From the NCBI GenBank assembly GCA_005777235.1, contig SXND01000083.1, positions 1 through 64,000 on the forward strand: a DNA stretch of 64,000 nucleotides. The letters are read 5' to 3'. A program made the translations under genes and the position numbers. The DNA comes from Pseudomonadota bacterium (GTDB taxonomy: Bacteria; Tectomicrobia; Entotheonellia; Entotheonellales; Entotheonellaceae). Shown here piece by piece: positions 52,089-59,704 of this stretch (positions are counted from its first letter, which is position 1; each line of letters starts with the position of its first letter). Below the pieces are notes generated by a model, which made no database searches, had not been told where the DNA came from, and was given only the letters and a program-made list of their open reading frames with translations.

Positions 52089-52120
52089 TCACGCCCTCAT
52101 GCAGGGCGTGACGTTTTTTC
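52089..52120 (+). terminator. Strong intrinsic terminator
   Basis: TCACGCCCT (52089-52097), a 5-nt loop CATGC, then AGGGCGTGA (52103-52111), CG and a run of six T. This 9-bp GC-rich stem plus T-run is a textbook + strand terminator, but no annotated + strand gene precedes it. Confidence 0.7.
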
Positions 52121-52499
52121 TATAAGTTTCACCATGCCGTGCCGATACATCAGACATTGGGTCATGAGACCGTATGCTCTTGCCATGGCGATGACTCACA
52201 TGTGCGGTCTTCCCTCTGACTCGTCTTGGCTCGCGCCATTTCGTCATCAGTAAGCGTAAAGCTGATAGGGCCTTGTGCTCGCTAGTGCTCTCTCCCTCAG
52301 AGCTTAGTGTCGCTAAGTTCTCTGGTGTGCCTGCGTGCTACGGTACGTCTCTCTGCCCAGCTATGCAAAGCCGCCCTCTGCCCAACCCCAGTCTCCATGC
52401 CCTCATGCAGACCCTGCTAGCCCCCAGACTGCAGTCGGAGGAATCCGTCAACATCGAAAAAAAGTCCAATCGATACTTTACCAGATGTATGTCCTAGGT

Positions 52500-52526
52500 G
52501 CAAGGGACACACGCGGTGTCCCTTGC
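52500..52526 (-). terminator. Hairpin downstream of the asparaginase gene
   Basis: GCAAGGGACAC and GTGTCCCTTGC form a perfect 11-bp stem with a 5-nt loop, 18 bp past the asparaginase stop. No T-run follows on the minus strand, so it may be a factor-dependent terminator or an mRNA 3' stabiliser. Confidence 0.5.
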
Positions 52527-52543
52527 GAGAGTGCAGTCAGGGG

Positions 52544-53542
52544 TTAATACTCCGTAAACATGCGTGTAATCTCCGCCGGCTCTCGCGTCAGCGTGAGGCC
52601 CAGGGCGAGTAAGAGACGCGCCTTTTGTGGATTCAGGTTGTCGGCAATCAACACCCCATGACGCGCCAAACGGGTGTTTTGAAACGTGCGGCCACTGCCC
52701 GCGCGGGTCGATTGCACCACCAGAATGCCCTGGCGGACGGCCTCGGCCAGCGGTTCGAGGTCTCCAGGCCCACAAAAACCCGGCGCAAAGCCGGCGGACA
52801 CGATGCCTTGCGCGCCCGCGGCGATGAACGCGCGCACTGCCGTTCCATCCGAGCCGGCATAAGCATAGGCAATATCCACCCGCGGCAACACCTCCAGCGT
52901 GCGGATGTCAAATTCGGTATCGGGCGCCCTCCGGCGTATGGGCCGCCGGTAATAGGCGATGGCATCGCCGTCGGTATGGCCCAGCACGCCAAAATCTGGG
53001 GTGCGAAACGTGTGCAAACGATATGTCGATGTTTTTGTTACCTCTCGTGCCGCATGAATCTCATCGTTGAGTACCACTAGCACCCCCAGGCCCCGGGACG
53101 CTGGGGCAGCGGCAGTACGGACGGCATTGAACAGGTTCATCCCGGCATCCGTCGAGAGCGCACTGGCAGGACGCTGCGAGCCTACCAGCACCACGGGGAG
53201 GTCGACATGGAGGGTGAGATTGAGAAAATAGGCGGTTTCTTCCAGTGTGGCCGTCCCGTGTGTGACGACGATACCCGCGAGGGTGGGGTGGGCGTGGACC
53301 AGCGCTTCGATACGCAGGACTAAAGCTTTCCACTCGCGGAAAAACACGTTCGGGCTGGGAATCGCCTCAAAGCGCACTGGGAGAATCTCGGCGACGTCGT
53401 GCACGGCCGGGAAACGCGCCACGAGCTCGTCCGCATGCATCATGGTCTCGTTGGCCCCGTAATCTTGGAGATCCAAGGGCCCGGTACCGAGGGACGCGAT
53501 GGTCCCTCCCGTGCCAATGATGGCGACATGGGGTTTGGACAT
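52544..53542 (-). CDS. Asparaginase-family amidohydrolase with HGTAT motif
   Basis: A 332-aa protein with the L-asparaginase fold: AIIGTGGTIAS (first catalytic Thr), PSPNVFFREWKALVLRIEALVHAHPTLAGIVVTHGTATLEETAYFLNLTL, LPVVLVGSQRPASALSTDAGMNLFNAV and VLVVLNDEIHAAREVTKTSTYRLHTFRTPDFGVLG. The second motif reads HGTAT where classical enzymes have HGTDT, so the Asp that holds the substrate alpha-amino group is Ala. I recall an asparaginase-like subfamily with this change, so its substrate may differ from asparagine. No signal peptide is seen. AAGGAG precedes the ATG at 53542. Confidence 0.85.
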   Translation of the reverse strand: MSKPHVAIIGTGGTIASLGTGPLDLQDYGANETMMHADELVARFPAVHDVAEILPVRFEAIPSPNVFFREWKALVLRIEALVHAHPTLAGIVVTHGTATLEETAYFLNLTLHVDLPVVLVGSQRPASALSTDAGMNLFNAVRTAAAPASRGLGVLVVLNDEIHAAREVTKTSTYRLHTFRTPDFGVLGHTDGDAIAYYRRPIRRRAPDTEFDIRTLEVLPRVDIAYAYAGSDGTAVRAFIAAGAQGIVSAGFAPGFCGPGDLEPLAEAVRQGILVVQSTRAGSGRTFQNTRLARHGVLIADNLNPQKARLLLALGLTLTREPAEITRMFTEY

Positions 53543-53949
53543 GTTACACTCCTTCACCAAAATGATGCTGGATACCCCGCGCTGCAGCGGGGATGGGAGA
53601 TAACGCCGTGCCTTGGCAGCGCACCAGGGGTGCAATATGCGGCCCCGTGGTATACACTGTGTATAGGTATCGACACACGACCCGCACGCGCACGATGTTA
53701 TCACTAACGTAGCACACCCTCACTGCCTATGCGCCGTCGTAGACGTGAGACGCCTGCGGCAATTCCCTGACTGCAGTGAGGGGATGACGGCAATGATGCA
53801 GGATCTAGGGATACGTCACAGAAACAGGGCTTTAGCCCGTGCAAGCCTCGGGGATTCATCCCCAGAGGAGGACACGCTTTGCAGGCTTGAGCCGACTTTT
53901 CTTCATGGCGTGCTTGTACATGAGATGCGGTTATGTGAATATCTCTCCC
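53543..53949. other. Intergenic region with IS-end-like hairpins
   Basis: Contains the palindrome CCCCGC-GCTGCA-GCGGGG at 53575-53592 just upstream of the asparaginase start. Two adjacent hairpins (GGGCTTTAGCCC and GGGGATTCATCCCC) lie around 53829-53871 and probably form the left end of the tnpB element that follows. No gene supported. Confidence 0.5.
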
Positions 53950-55129
53950 ATGGAACTGACCTTGCAACTCAAACTGCTGCCCACAGCAGACCAAGCCATG
54001 GCCTTGCATGCCGTGATGACGCGCTTTAATGAGGCGTAACTGGCTGGCAGCGCGGGCTTTTGCCCAACAATGCACGAACAAATTGACGTTGCAACGGCTG
54101 TATTACCATGAGCTGCGTACACACTTCGCTTTGCCGTCTCAGATGGTGGTCCGCTGTCTGGCGCGCGTGGCAGGGACGTACCGGAGAGACAAGACGATCT
54201 GTCCTACCTTTCGCCCAGACGCGGCCATGCCCTACGACCAACGCCTTATGCGCTTCGCTGGGTTGGACCATGTCAGCCTGACCACCCAGCAAGGCCGGGT
54301 GCTGGTCGCGTTCCTCATCGGCCCCTACCATCGACAGCGCTTTGATGACTATGAGCCACGACAGTGCCACCTGGTGGTACGCGCAGATGGCCAGTGGTAT
54401 CTGCTGGTGGTGGTCCAGGTGCCGGACGGCACGCCCATGCCCCCAACAGACTTTCTTGGTGTGGATCTCGGCGTGGTCAATCTGGCAACCGCCTCGGATG
54501 GCACGCCCCACAGTGGCGAGCAGATTGAAGCCTGCCGTGCACGGTATCTGCAATACCGTAGGCGGCTCCAACGGGCGGCCACGGTGGCCCAGATGGATGG
54601 CAAGCGGCCGAAGAACATCCGGCGTGCCCTGAAGCGGACTGCCAAGAGAGAAGCGGGCTTCAGGCGCGATACGAACCACTGTATCAGCAAGACACTCGTT
54701 GCGGCGGCCACAGGCAACGAGACGGGTATCGCCCTCGAAGATTTGACGCATATCCGTACTCGGACTCGGTTCAGGAAGCCGCAACGTGCCCGCATGGCAG
54801 GATGGGCGTTTACCCAACTGCGTGACTTTGTCGAGTACAAGGCACGGCTCGCTGGCGTCCGTGTGGTGCTCGTCGACCCTCGGTACACCAGTCAAGAGTG
54901 TAGTGCCTGTGGGCATATCGCGAAAGCCAACCGACAGAGTCAAGCGCGGTTCTCCTGTCAGCACTGTGGCTATACCGCCAATGCCGACTTCAATGCGGCG
55001 GTGAACATTCGCTCAAGGGCGCACGTCAATGCGCCTCTGGTTGCGGGTCGCGTCCCCCAGCAGCTCTGGCTGCTGGCTGGCGTCGGCGCCAGCGACAAGC
55101 TGCGGCACTTCAGTGCCAGCAGTCATTGA
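53950..55129 (+). pseudogene. tnpB: IS200/IS605-type tnpB, single frameshift, catalytic triad intact
   Basis: The first 27 codons from ATG 53950 read MELTLQLKLLPTADQAMALH then AVMTRFNEA before TAA. The frame then shifts and continues RNWLAARAFAQQCTNKLTLQRLYYHELRTHFALPSQMVVRCLARVAGTY to the stop at 55129. The catalytic residues are present: GVDLGVVNLATASDG, ALEDLTHIR, the zinc finger CSACGHIAKANRQSQARFSCQHCG and ADFNAAVNI. TnpB is an RNA-guided DNA nuclease. The shift lies between GCG and TAACTGG, so loss of two nt, gain of one, or a programmed shift are possible. Internal ATG 54029 could yield an N-terminally truncated protein. No tnpA. Confidence 0.8.
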
Positions 55130-55140
55130 CACCTTCCCGG

Positions 55141-55146
55141 TATAAT
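55141..55146 (+). promoter_or_regulatory. Candidate -10 element for the PP2C gene
   Basis: A perfect TATAAT lies 62 bp before the PP2C ATG in the 78-bp gap after tnpB. A TTGACA occurs only 9 nt upstream, too close to be its -35, and no good -35 is seen at 16-18 nt. The call therefore rests on the -10 alone. Confidence 0.35.
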
Positions 55147-55207
55147 GTCCCTGTAGCTTCCGAGACCCTGGCGATGTGCCACGGACTTCCTAGCCGAGAG
55201 GACGCCC

Positions 55208-56560
55208 ATGCGTATTAGCGCTTCTGGACAGACGGACGTCGGTTGCGAGCGTGATCACAACGAAGACACCTGCCTCATGGATGCCGAACTGGGGCTCTAT
55301 ATTGTCTGTGATGGCATGGGTGGCCATGCCGCCGGCGAGATCGCCAGCCAAGAAACGGCACGCTTGGTACAAGCCAAGATCCGTGAGCAACGCGCGCTCC
55401 TGGCGGCTTATGATACGACCCCGACCTTTGAACAGCGTGCGCAGGTGGTACGCATGGTCTCAGAGGCCATCCAGGAAGCCTGTGCGCATATTTATGCGAT
55501 GGGACAGCGCGATATTACCAAGCGCGGGATGGGGACGACCATTGTCTTGTTGCTGACCCTGGGCGAAGGCGCGATTGTGGCCCATGTCGGCGATTCACGA
55601 GTGTATCTCATTCGTGACCGTCAGGCGCATCAGCTCACGGAAGATCACAGCATGGCCTGGTACATGGTGAAATCGGGGAAGCTCAGCAAGGCCGATGTCG
55701 CCACGTGGCCGTATAGTAATGTCATCACAAGAAGTATCGGCACCAAGGCCACAGTCGAGGTCGATACCCTGTTCGTCGAATGTCTCACCCATGATCGCTT
55801 CTTGCTGTGTTCCGATGGTTTCCACAACTACCTAGAAGACGACGCTGAGCTAGTGCACATGAGTACAAAGTTCCCTTTGGAGGCACTTGTACCAGCCTGT
55901 ATTGACCGAGCCCATACTGGTGGGGCCAGTGACAATGTGACGGTCGTGGTGGTGCAAGTGGACTCCGTGCCGCGCACGGGCGGAGAGTCGGGCGTCTCCG
56001 CGATGCGTAAAGTCGAAGCCCTCAAGCGTATTCGCCTGTTCAGCACGTGCGAAACGCACGAACTGGTACGCATCCTGAATATCGTGCATGTGCGTTCCCA
56101 TGAGCCTGGAGAGGTGATCATCGCCGAGGACACGGTGGGCGATGATTTTTTCATCGTGGTGAGCGGACGCGTGGAAGTGCTCACCAAAGGGCAGCACTTG
56201 CACACCCTAGGCCCTGGGGCGCCTTTTGGCGAGACCGCGCTTTTGGATCACGTCACCCGTGCGGCCACCGTGCGAGCGCTGGAGGCCACGAAGACCATGT
56301 TCCTCCACGGCAAGGACTTCTATGCCATGCTCGAACAAGAACCCACCATGGCCGTGAAACTATTTCGGAGTTTCGTGGCCACCCTCCACCAGCGCCTGCG
56401 GACTTCCACTACGGATCTCCTCGCGGCGCGTGGGGCCCTCGCCTCATTCGCCCAGCAAGTGCACGCCCCCAGGCGCCATGACCATACAACGGTTCTTGAT
56501 GGTTCTGCCTTGCCACAAGGGAACGAGCTGCCCCCAAAAGCTCCCGAGGAGCCCGGGTAA
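55208..56560 (+). CDS. PP2C Ser/Thr phosphatase with C-terminal cyclic-nucleotide-binding domain
   Basis: A 450-aa two-domain protein. Residues 1-240 are a PP2C phosphatase (QTDVGCERDHNEDTCLMD, YIVCDGMGGHAAGEIAS, GMGTTIVLLLTLGEGAIVAHVGDSRVYLIRDRQAHQLTEDHS, FLLCSDGFHNYL, GASDNVTVVVVQ), with metal-binding Asp residues present. Residues 270-390 are a cNMP-binding domain (IRLFSTCETHELVRILNIVHVRSHEPGEVIIAEDTVGDDFFIVVSGRVEVLTKGQHLHTLGPGAPFGETALLDHVTRAATVRALEATKTMFL). The PFGETALLDHVTRAATVRA phosphate-binding cassette has the Glu but Thr in place of the second-site Arg pattern is uncertain. It could link cyclic nucleotides from a cyclase such as the one at 3-4.8 kb to dephosphorylation. GAGAGGACG precedes the ATG. 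Confidence 0.9.
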   Translation: MRISASGQTDVGCERDHNEDTCLMDAELGLYIVCDGMGGHAAGEIASQETARLVQAKIREQRALLAAYDTTPTFEQRAQVVRMVSEAIQEACAHIYAMGQRDITKRGMGTTIVLLLTLGEGAIVAHVGDSRVYLIRDRQAHQLTEDHSMAWYMVKSGKLSKADVATWPYSNVITRSIGTKATVEVDTLFVECLTHDRFLLCSDGFHNYLEDDAELVHMSTKFPLEALVPACIDRAHTGGASDNVTVVVVQVDSVPRTGGESGVSAMRKVEALKRIRLFSTCETHELVRILNIVHVRSHEPGEVIIAEDTVGDDFFIVVSGRVEVLTKGQHLHTLGPGAPFGETALLDHVTRAATVRALEATKTMFLHGKDFYAMLEQEPTMAVKLFRSFVATLHQRLRTSTTDLLAARGALASFAQQVHAPRRHDHTTVLDGSALPQGNELPPKAPEEPG

Positions 56561-56683
56561 GCGCTGCCTGTCTGCGTCCTGCTGGATGCCCCAGCCTCCC
56601 TCACGCGCTGCGCCTCCGTCCTGCTTCCATGGTGTCGTGTCTTTCCTCGCGGCCTGCTCACGGCCTGCCACCACCAAGATTGT

Positions 56684-56727
56684 GCGGACTTTCCTCTCCG
56701 TCCTTCAGGGCGGAGAGGAAAGTCCGC
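56684..56727. repeat. 17-bp perfect inverted repeat, probable left end of IS element
   Basis: GCGGACTTTCCTCTCCG and its exact reverse complement CGGAGAGGAAAGTCCGC flank a 10-nt loop. It lies between the PP2C stop and the RHH/tnpB genes, where an IS200/IS605 left end is expected. No T-run, so less likely a terminator. Confidence 0.6.
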
Positions 56728-56784
56728 TTGCTCCCTAGGAGTAACAGGGTTGCCTTGTGACGCAAGATCATGTACCGTTGCCTC

Positions 56785-56944
56785 ATGGAAACTCAACAGG
56801 CGAGCAGCATGCGTCTGACCGTAGAAGCCAAGCGCCTCGTGCGAGCCCTAGCGACGCAGTCCGGTATGAGCATGACAGCGGTCCTCGCAATCATTGATCC
56901 GCGAGCAAGCTCAGCGGAAAGGCGTCCCAGAGTGTCCATCCTGA
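56785..56944 (+). pseudogene. Frameshifted RHH-like small ORF preceding tnpB
   Basis: METQQASSMRLTVEAKRLVRALATQSGMSMTAVLAI aligns with the 48-aa ORF at 34.7 kb. After ATCATT the current frame runs into tnpB. One extra nucleotide restores IREQAQRKGVPECPS and a TGA at 56942-56944, the expected C terminus. The apparent fusion in the ORF track is therefore a frameshift. In the ancestral arrangement the small ORF overlapped the tnpB GTG start by 13 bp. Confidence 0.6.
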
Positions 56945-57984
56945 CGTATCGCTACCGCATCAAAGACGCGACCTCCGGGACGCACCTGCGGCAAATGGCC
57001 GGGGCGATTAACTATGCCTGGAACTATTGCAACGAAGTGAGCCTGTTGGCGTTCCGTCGCGACAAGACCTTTCTGTCTGCCTACGACTTGCATAAACTCA
57101 CCGCAGGGACATCGAAAGACTTGCGCTTGTCGGCGGATACGATTCAGCAAGTGTGCACCGAATATGTCACCAGACGGCGCCAGTTCAAGAAGGTCAAGCT
57201 GGCGTGGCGCAGTCGCAAGCGCTCGCTGGGGTGGATACCCTTCAAGGCGGCGTATATCAGGCTCCAAGGCGACACCGTCACGTACTGTGGCCAGCGGTTC
57301 CGCCTGTGGCTGTCTCGCCCTGTGGAAGGCGTTGTCAAAACCGGCAGCTTCACGCAAGACGCACGGGGCCGCTGGTCTGTCAACTTCCAGTGCGAGGTGT
57401 TGGACGCGACCGAGCCGCTTGGCCGTCTCGATCTCGGCATTGACCTGGGGCTGAAAAGCCAAATCGCTTGTTCCGATGGCGTCATCTATCGTCGTGAGAA
57501 TCTGACACGTCAGCATGCCATGGCCCTCGCCATGGCCCAACGGGCGCACAAGACACGGCGCGTCAAGGCCATCCAGGCCAAGATAGCCAACGTCCGTAGC
57601 GACTGGACACACAAGGCGACGACGGCCATTGCCCGTCGAGGCAAGCTGATCGTTATCGGGGATGTGTCAAGCGCCCAGCTCATCCACACACCCTTCGCCA
57701 CATCAACCTATGATGCGGCCTGGCACCGCGTGAGAACCCAGTTGGCCTACAAAGCCATCAGGCTTGCTGGGGTCTGTGTGTCAGGACGTGAAACCTTCTC
57801 CAGTGTGACTTGCTCGGACTGTGGCGCCCGCTCCGGTCCGCGTGGACTGAGTGGCCTGGGGGTAAGAGCGTGGGGATGCCCTTGCTGCGGAGTCATGCAC
57901 GAACGTGATGTCAACGCGGCACGCAACATTCTCGCTTTCCGTAGCGGACGTGCTACGCCAATCAAGGGAATCCCCGTCCTGTAG
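56932..57984 (+). CDS. tnpB: TnpB-family protein with altered RuvC-II motif
   Basis: A 350-aa product from the GTG at 56932 (VSILTYRYRIKDATSGTHLRQMAGAINYAWNYCNE). RuvC-I is intact (LDLGIDLGLKSQIACSDG) and RuvC-III has RDVNAARNIL after the zinc finger (TCSDCGARSGP..CPCCG). RuvC-II reads LIVIGDVSSAQL, with Gly where the catalytic Glu of I-x-I-E-D-L is expected. Either the Glu is supplied elsewhere, as in some TnpB lineages with relocated active-site residues, or the nuclease is inactive. No tnpA is adjacent. The hairpins at 56684 and 57972 bound the element at about 1.3 kb. Confidence 0.8.
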   Translation: MSILTYRYRIKDATSGTHLRQMAGAINYAWNYCNEVSLLAFRRDKTFLSAYDLHKLTAGTSKDLRLSADTIQQVCTEYVTRRRQFKKVKLAWRSRKRSLGWIPFKAAYIRLQGDTVTYCGQRFRLWLSRPVEGVVKTGSFTQDARGRWSVNFQCEVLDATEPLGRLDLGIDLGLKSQIACSDGVIYRRENLTRQHAMALAMAQRAHKTRRVKAIQAKIANVRSDWTHKATTAIARRGKLIVIGDVSSAQLIHTPFATSTYDAAWHRVRTQLAYKAIRLAGVCVSGRETFSSVTCSDCGARSGPRGLSGLGVRAWGCPCCGVMHERDVNAARNILAFRSGRATPIKGIPVL

Positions 57985-57991
57985 GGCGGGG
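57972..57991. repeat. IS right-end hairpin overlapping tnpB stop
   Basis: CCCCGTCCT-GT-AGGGCGGGG is an imperfect 20-nt palindrome overlapping the last codons of tnpB, the normal position of the right end and guide-RNA scaffold of TnpB elements. Confidence 0.55.
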
Positions 57992-58090
57992 AGGACGTCA
58001 AATTTTGCTTGCCTGTGGCAAGCCGAGAGGTACAATCCGCCAGTAGAAGAACTCTCACCCCCTGTCTGTCCAGCGTGCGGAGGTGCAAGG

Positions 58091-59632
58091 TTGATTGGGA
58101 AACAGGTAAGCGTCACCGATGATCTGGCTTTACTACTCGACGTGCTGCCCCCCACGATACGGGGCATGCTGGAGGCGAACCCCCAATGTGAGGCGCTGCT
58201 TGAAGTGGTGCTAGACCTCGGGCGACTGCCGCAGGCGCGGTTTTTCACGCAGACGGAGGATTTGCCCGCCACGCCGGTGTCGCGTGCGGACATTGACTAC
58301 GTGGTGGCGCATGTCAGCGTGTTCGGCAAGGACAACCGCGCGGGGATCGAGCGCACGTTACATCGCATTTCCGCCATCCGCAATCGTGCCGGCAGTGTCA
58401 TCGGCCTGACCTGCCGTGTGGGGCGGGCGCTCTTTGGCACGGTGGACATCCTCCGCGATGTCATCGAGCAAGGCAAATCGTTGCTGTTACTCGGGCGTCC
58501 CGGGGTGGGTAAAACCACCTTGTTACGCGAAGCGGCCCGTCTGCTGGCCGACGCGATGCACAAACGCGTGGTCATTGTCGACACCTCGAACGAAATCGCC
58601 GGCGATGGCGATATTCCCCACCCTGGCATTGGCGGTGCGCGGCGTATGCAAGTGCCCACGCCCAGCGAGCAGCATGCCGTGATGATCGAGGCTGTGGAAA
58701 ACCACATGCCCGAAGTGATTGTCATTGACGAGATTGGCACCGAGGCAGAAGCCCTCGCCGCCCGGACCATTGCCGAGCGCGGTGTCCAGTTGATCGCCAC
58801 GGCGCACGGCAATACGCTCGATAATCTGCTGCGCAATCCCATCCTGTCGGACCTGGTCGGCGGCATCCAAACGGTGACCCTGTCCGACGAAGAAGCCCGG
58901 CGCCGCCGCACGCAGAAGACCGTCCTGGAACGCAAGGCGCCGCCGACGTTTGATGTGCTGATTGAGATCCAAGATCGCGTCAGCCTGGCGGTGCACCATA
59001 ATGTGGCTCTCGTCGTGGACGGCCTGCTGCGTGGTCGCAGCCTCCGCCCCGAGGTGCGTGTGCGTACGGCAGATGGCGGGTTCGAGATCCAGCAGCCAGC
59101 CCTGGCAGAGCCCTCTATGGAGTCGGAGCCTGAGGGAGAATCGTACCGCGAGCGCCCCTCCCGCCGCTCACGTCGGGCCAGCGTGCGCATCTTTCCGTAT
59201 GGGGTGGATCGTAGCCGGCTCGACCAGGCCATGCAGCATGGCCGCATCCCGGCGACGTTAGTGGACGATCTGGAAGCTGCCGACCTCATCTTGACGCTCA
59301 AATCGCAGGAAAAACATCAGTCCCGTCGGCTCCGTGAGGCCCAGGCGCGTGGTGTGCCGGTGTATAGTATCCGCCACAACACCATTACGCAAATTGAGCA
59401 GACCCTGCGGCAGATCTTTGAGCGCAGTGAGCGCCGCCCTGGCGATCATGAAGCCATCAGCGAAGCTGAGGAGGCTGCCCGTACGGTGATGGAGCAGTCG
59501 CAGCCCGTGGCCTTGGCGCCGCAAAACAACTATCTCCGGCGTCTCCAGCATCAGATTGCCGAACAGCACGGCTTGTCCACCGAGAGTACCGGCGTGGAGC
59601 CACACCGCCGGGTGGTGATTTACCCGGCGTAG
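58091..59632 (+). CDS. R3H/AAA+ ATPase of the Ycf45/SpoIIIAA-like family
   Basis: A 513-aa protein. The N-terminal region (VTDDLALLLDVLPPTIRGMLEANPQCEALLEVVLDLGRLPQARF) and the ATPase core (LLLLGRPGVGKTTLLREAARLLAD Walker A; VIVDTSNEIAGDGDIPHPGIGGARRMQVP; EVIVIDEIGTEAEALAARTIAERGVQLIATAHG) match the SpoIIIAA/Ycf45 secretion-type ATPases. A C-terminal KH/R3H-like nucleic-acid-binding part follows (VRIFPYGVDRSRLDQAMQHG, EAADLILTLKSQEKHQSRRLREA, GVPVYSIRHNTITQIEQTLRQIF). A TTG at 58091 is the best start (GGAGGTG 5 nt before); no ATG fits the conserved N terminus. Role unknown; probably nucleic-acid remodelling. Confidence 0.82.
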   Translation: MIGKQVSVTDDLALLLDVLPPTIRGMLEANPQCEALLEVVLDLGRLPQARFFTQTEDLPATPVSRADIDYVVAHVSVFGKDNRAGIERTLHRISAIRNRAGSVIGLTCRVGRALFGTVDILRDVIEQGKSLLLLGRPGVGKTTLLREAARLLADAMHKRVVIVDTSNEIAGDGDIPHPGIGGARRMQVPTPSEQHAVMIEAVENHMPEVIVIDEIGTEAEALAARTIAERGVQLIATAHGNTLDNLLRNPILSDLVGGIQTVTLSDEEARRRRTQKTVLERKAPPTFDVLIEIQDRVSLAVHHNVALVVDGLLRGRSLRPEVRVRTADGGFEIQQPALAEPSMESEPEGESYRERPSRRSRRASVRIFPYGVDRSRLDQAMQHGRIPATLVDDLEAADLILTLKSQEKHQSRRLREAQARGVPVYSIRHNTITQIEQTLRQIFERSERRPGDHEAISEAEEAARTVMEQSQPVALAPQNNYLRRLQHQIAEQHGLSTESTGVEPHRRVVIYPA

Positions 59633-59704
59633 CCCTCTTGGCAGGCGCGGAGACCAGACCCTCCGCGCCCAGGCTGCTACGGCACCCGCTGGAGGCCCCC
59701 GACC

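Larger units (their letters stand above)
51922..52543. other. Intergenic region with a possible small + strand transcript
   Basis: No convincing protein gene; the 64-aa + strand ORF at 51931 ends inside a terminator and has only a weak start. The terminator at 52089-52120 implies a + strand transcript of up to about 170 nt starting after 51,930. The rest (52.13-52.50 kb) is AT-richer and holds nothing I recognise. Confidence 0.4.

Noticed and set aside
51931-52125. 64-aa + strand ORF upstream of the orphan terminator
   Set aside because: Its last codons are inside the terminator stem and T-run and the start lacks a good Shine-Dalgarno; a non-coding transcript is more likely.
55131-55146. TTGACA plus TATAAT as a complete sigma-70 promoter
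   Set aside because: The spacer is only 9 nt, too short for RNA polymerase; only the -10 element is kept as a candidate.
56690-56730. GAGGAAAGTCCGC as an RNase P RNA signature
   Set aside because: It is one arm of a perfect 17-bp inverted repeat and no other RNase P RNA elements surround it.
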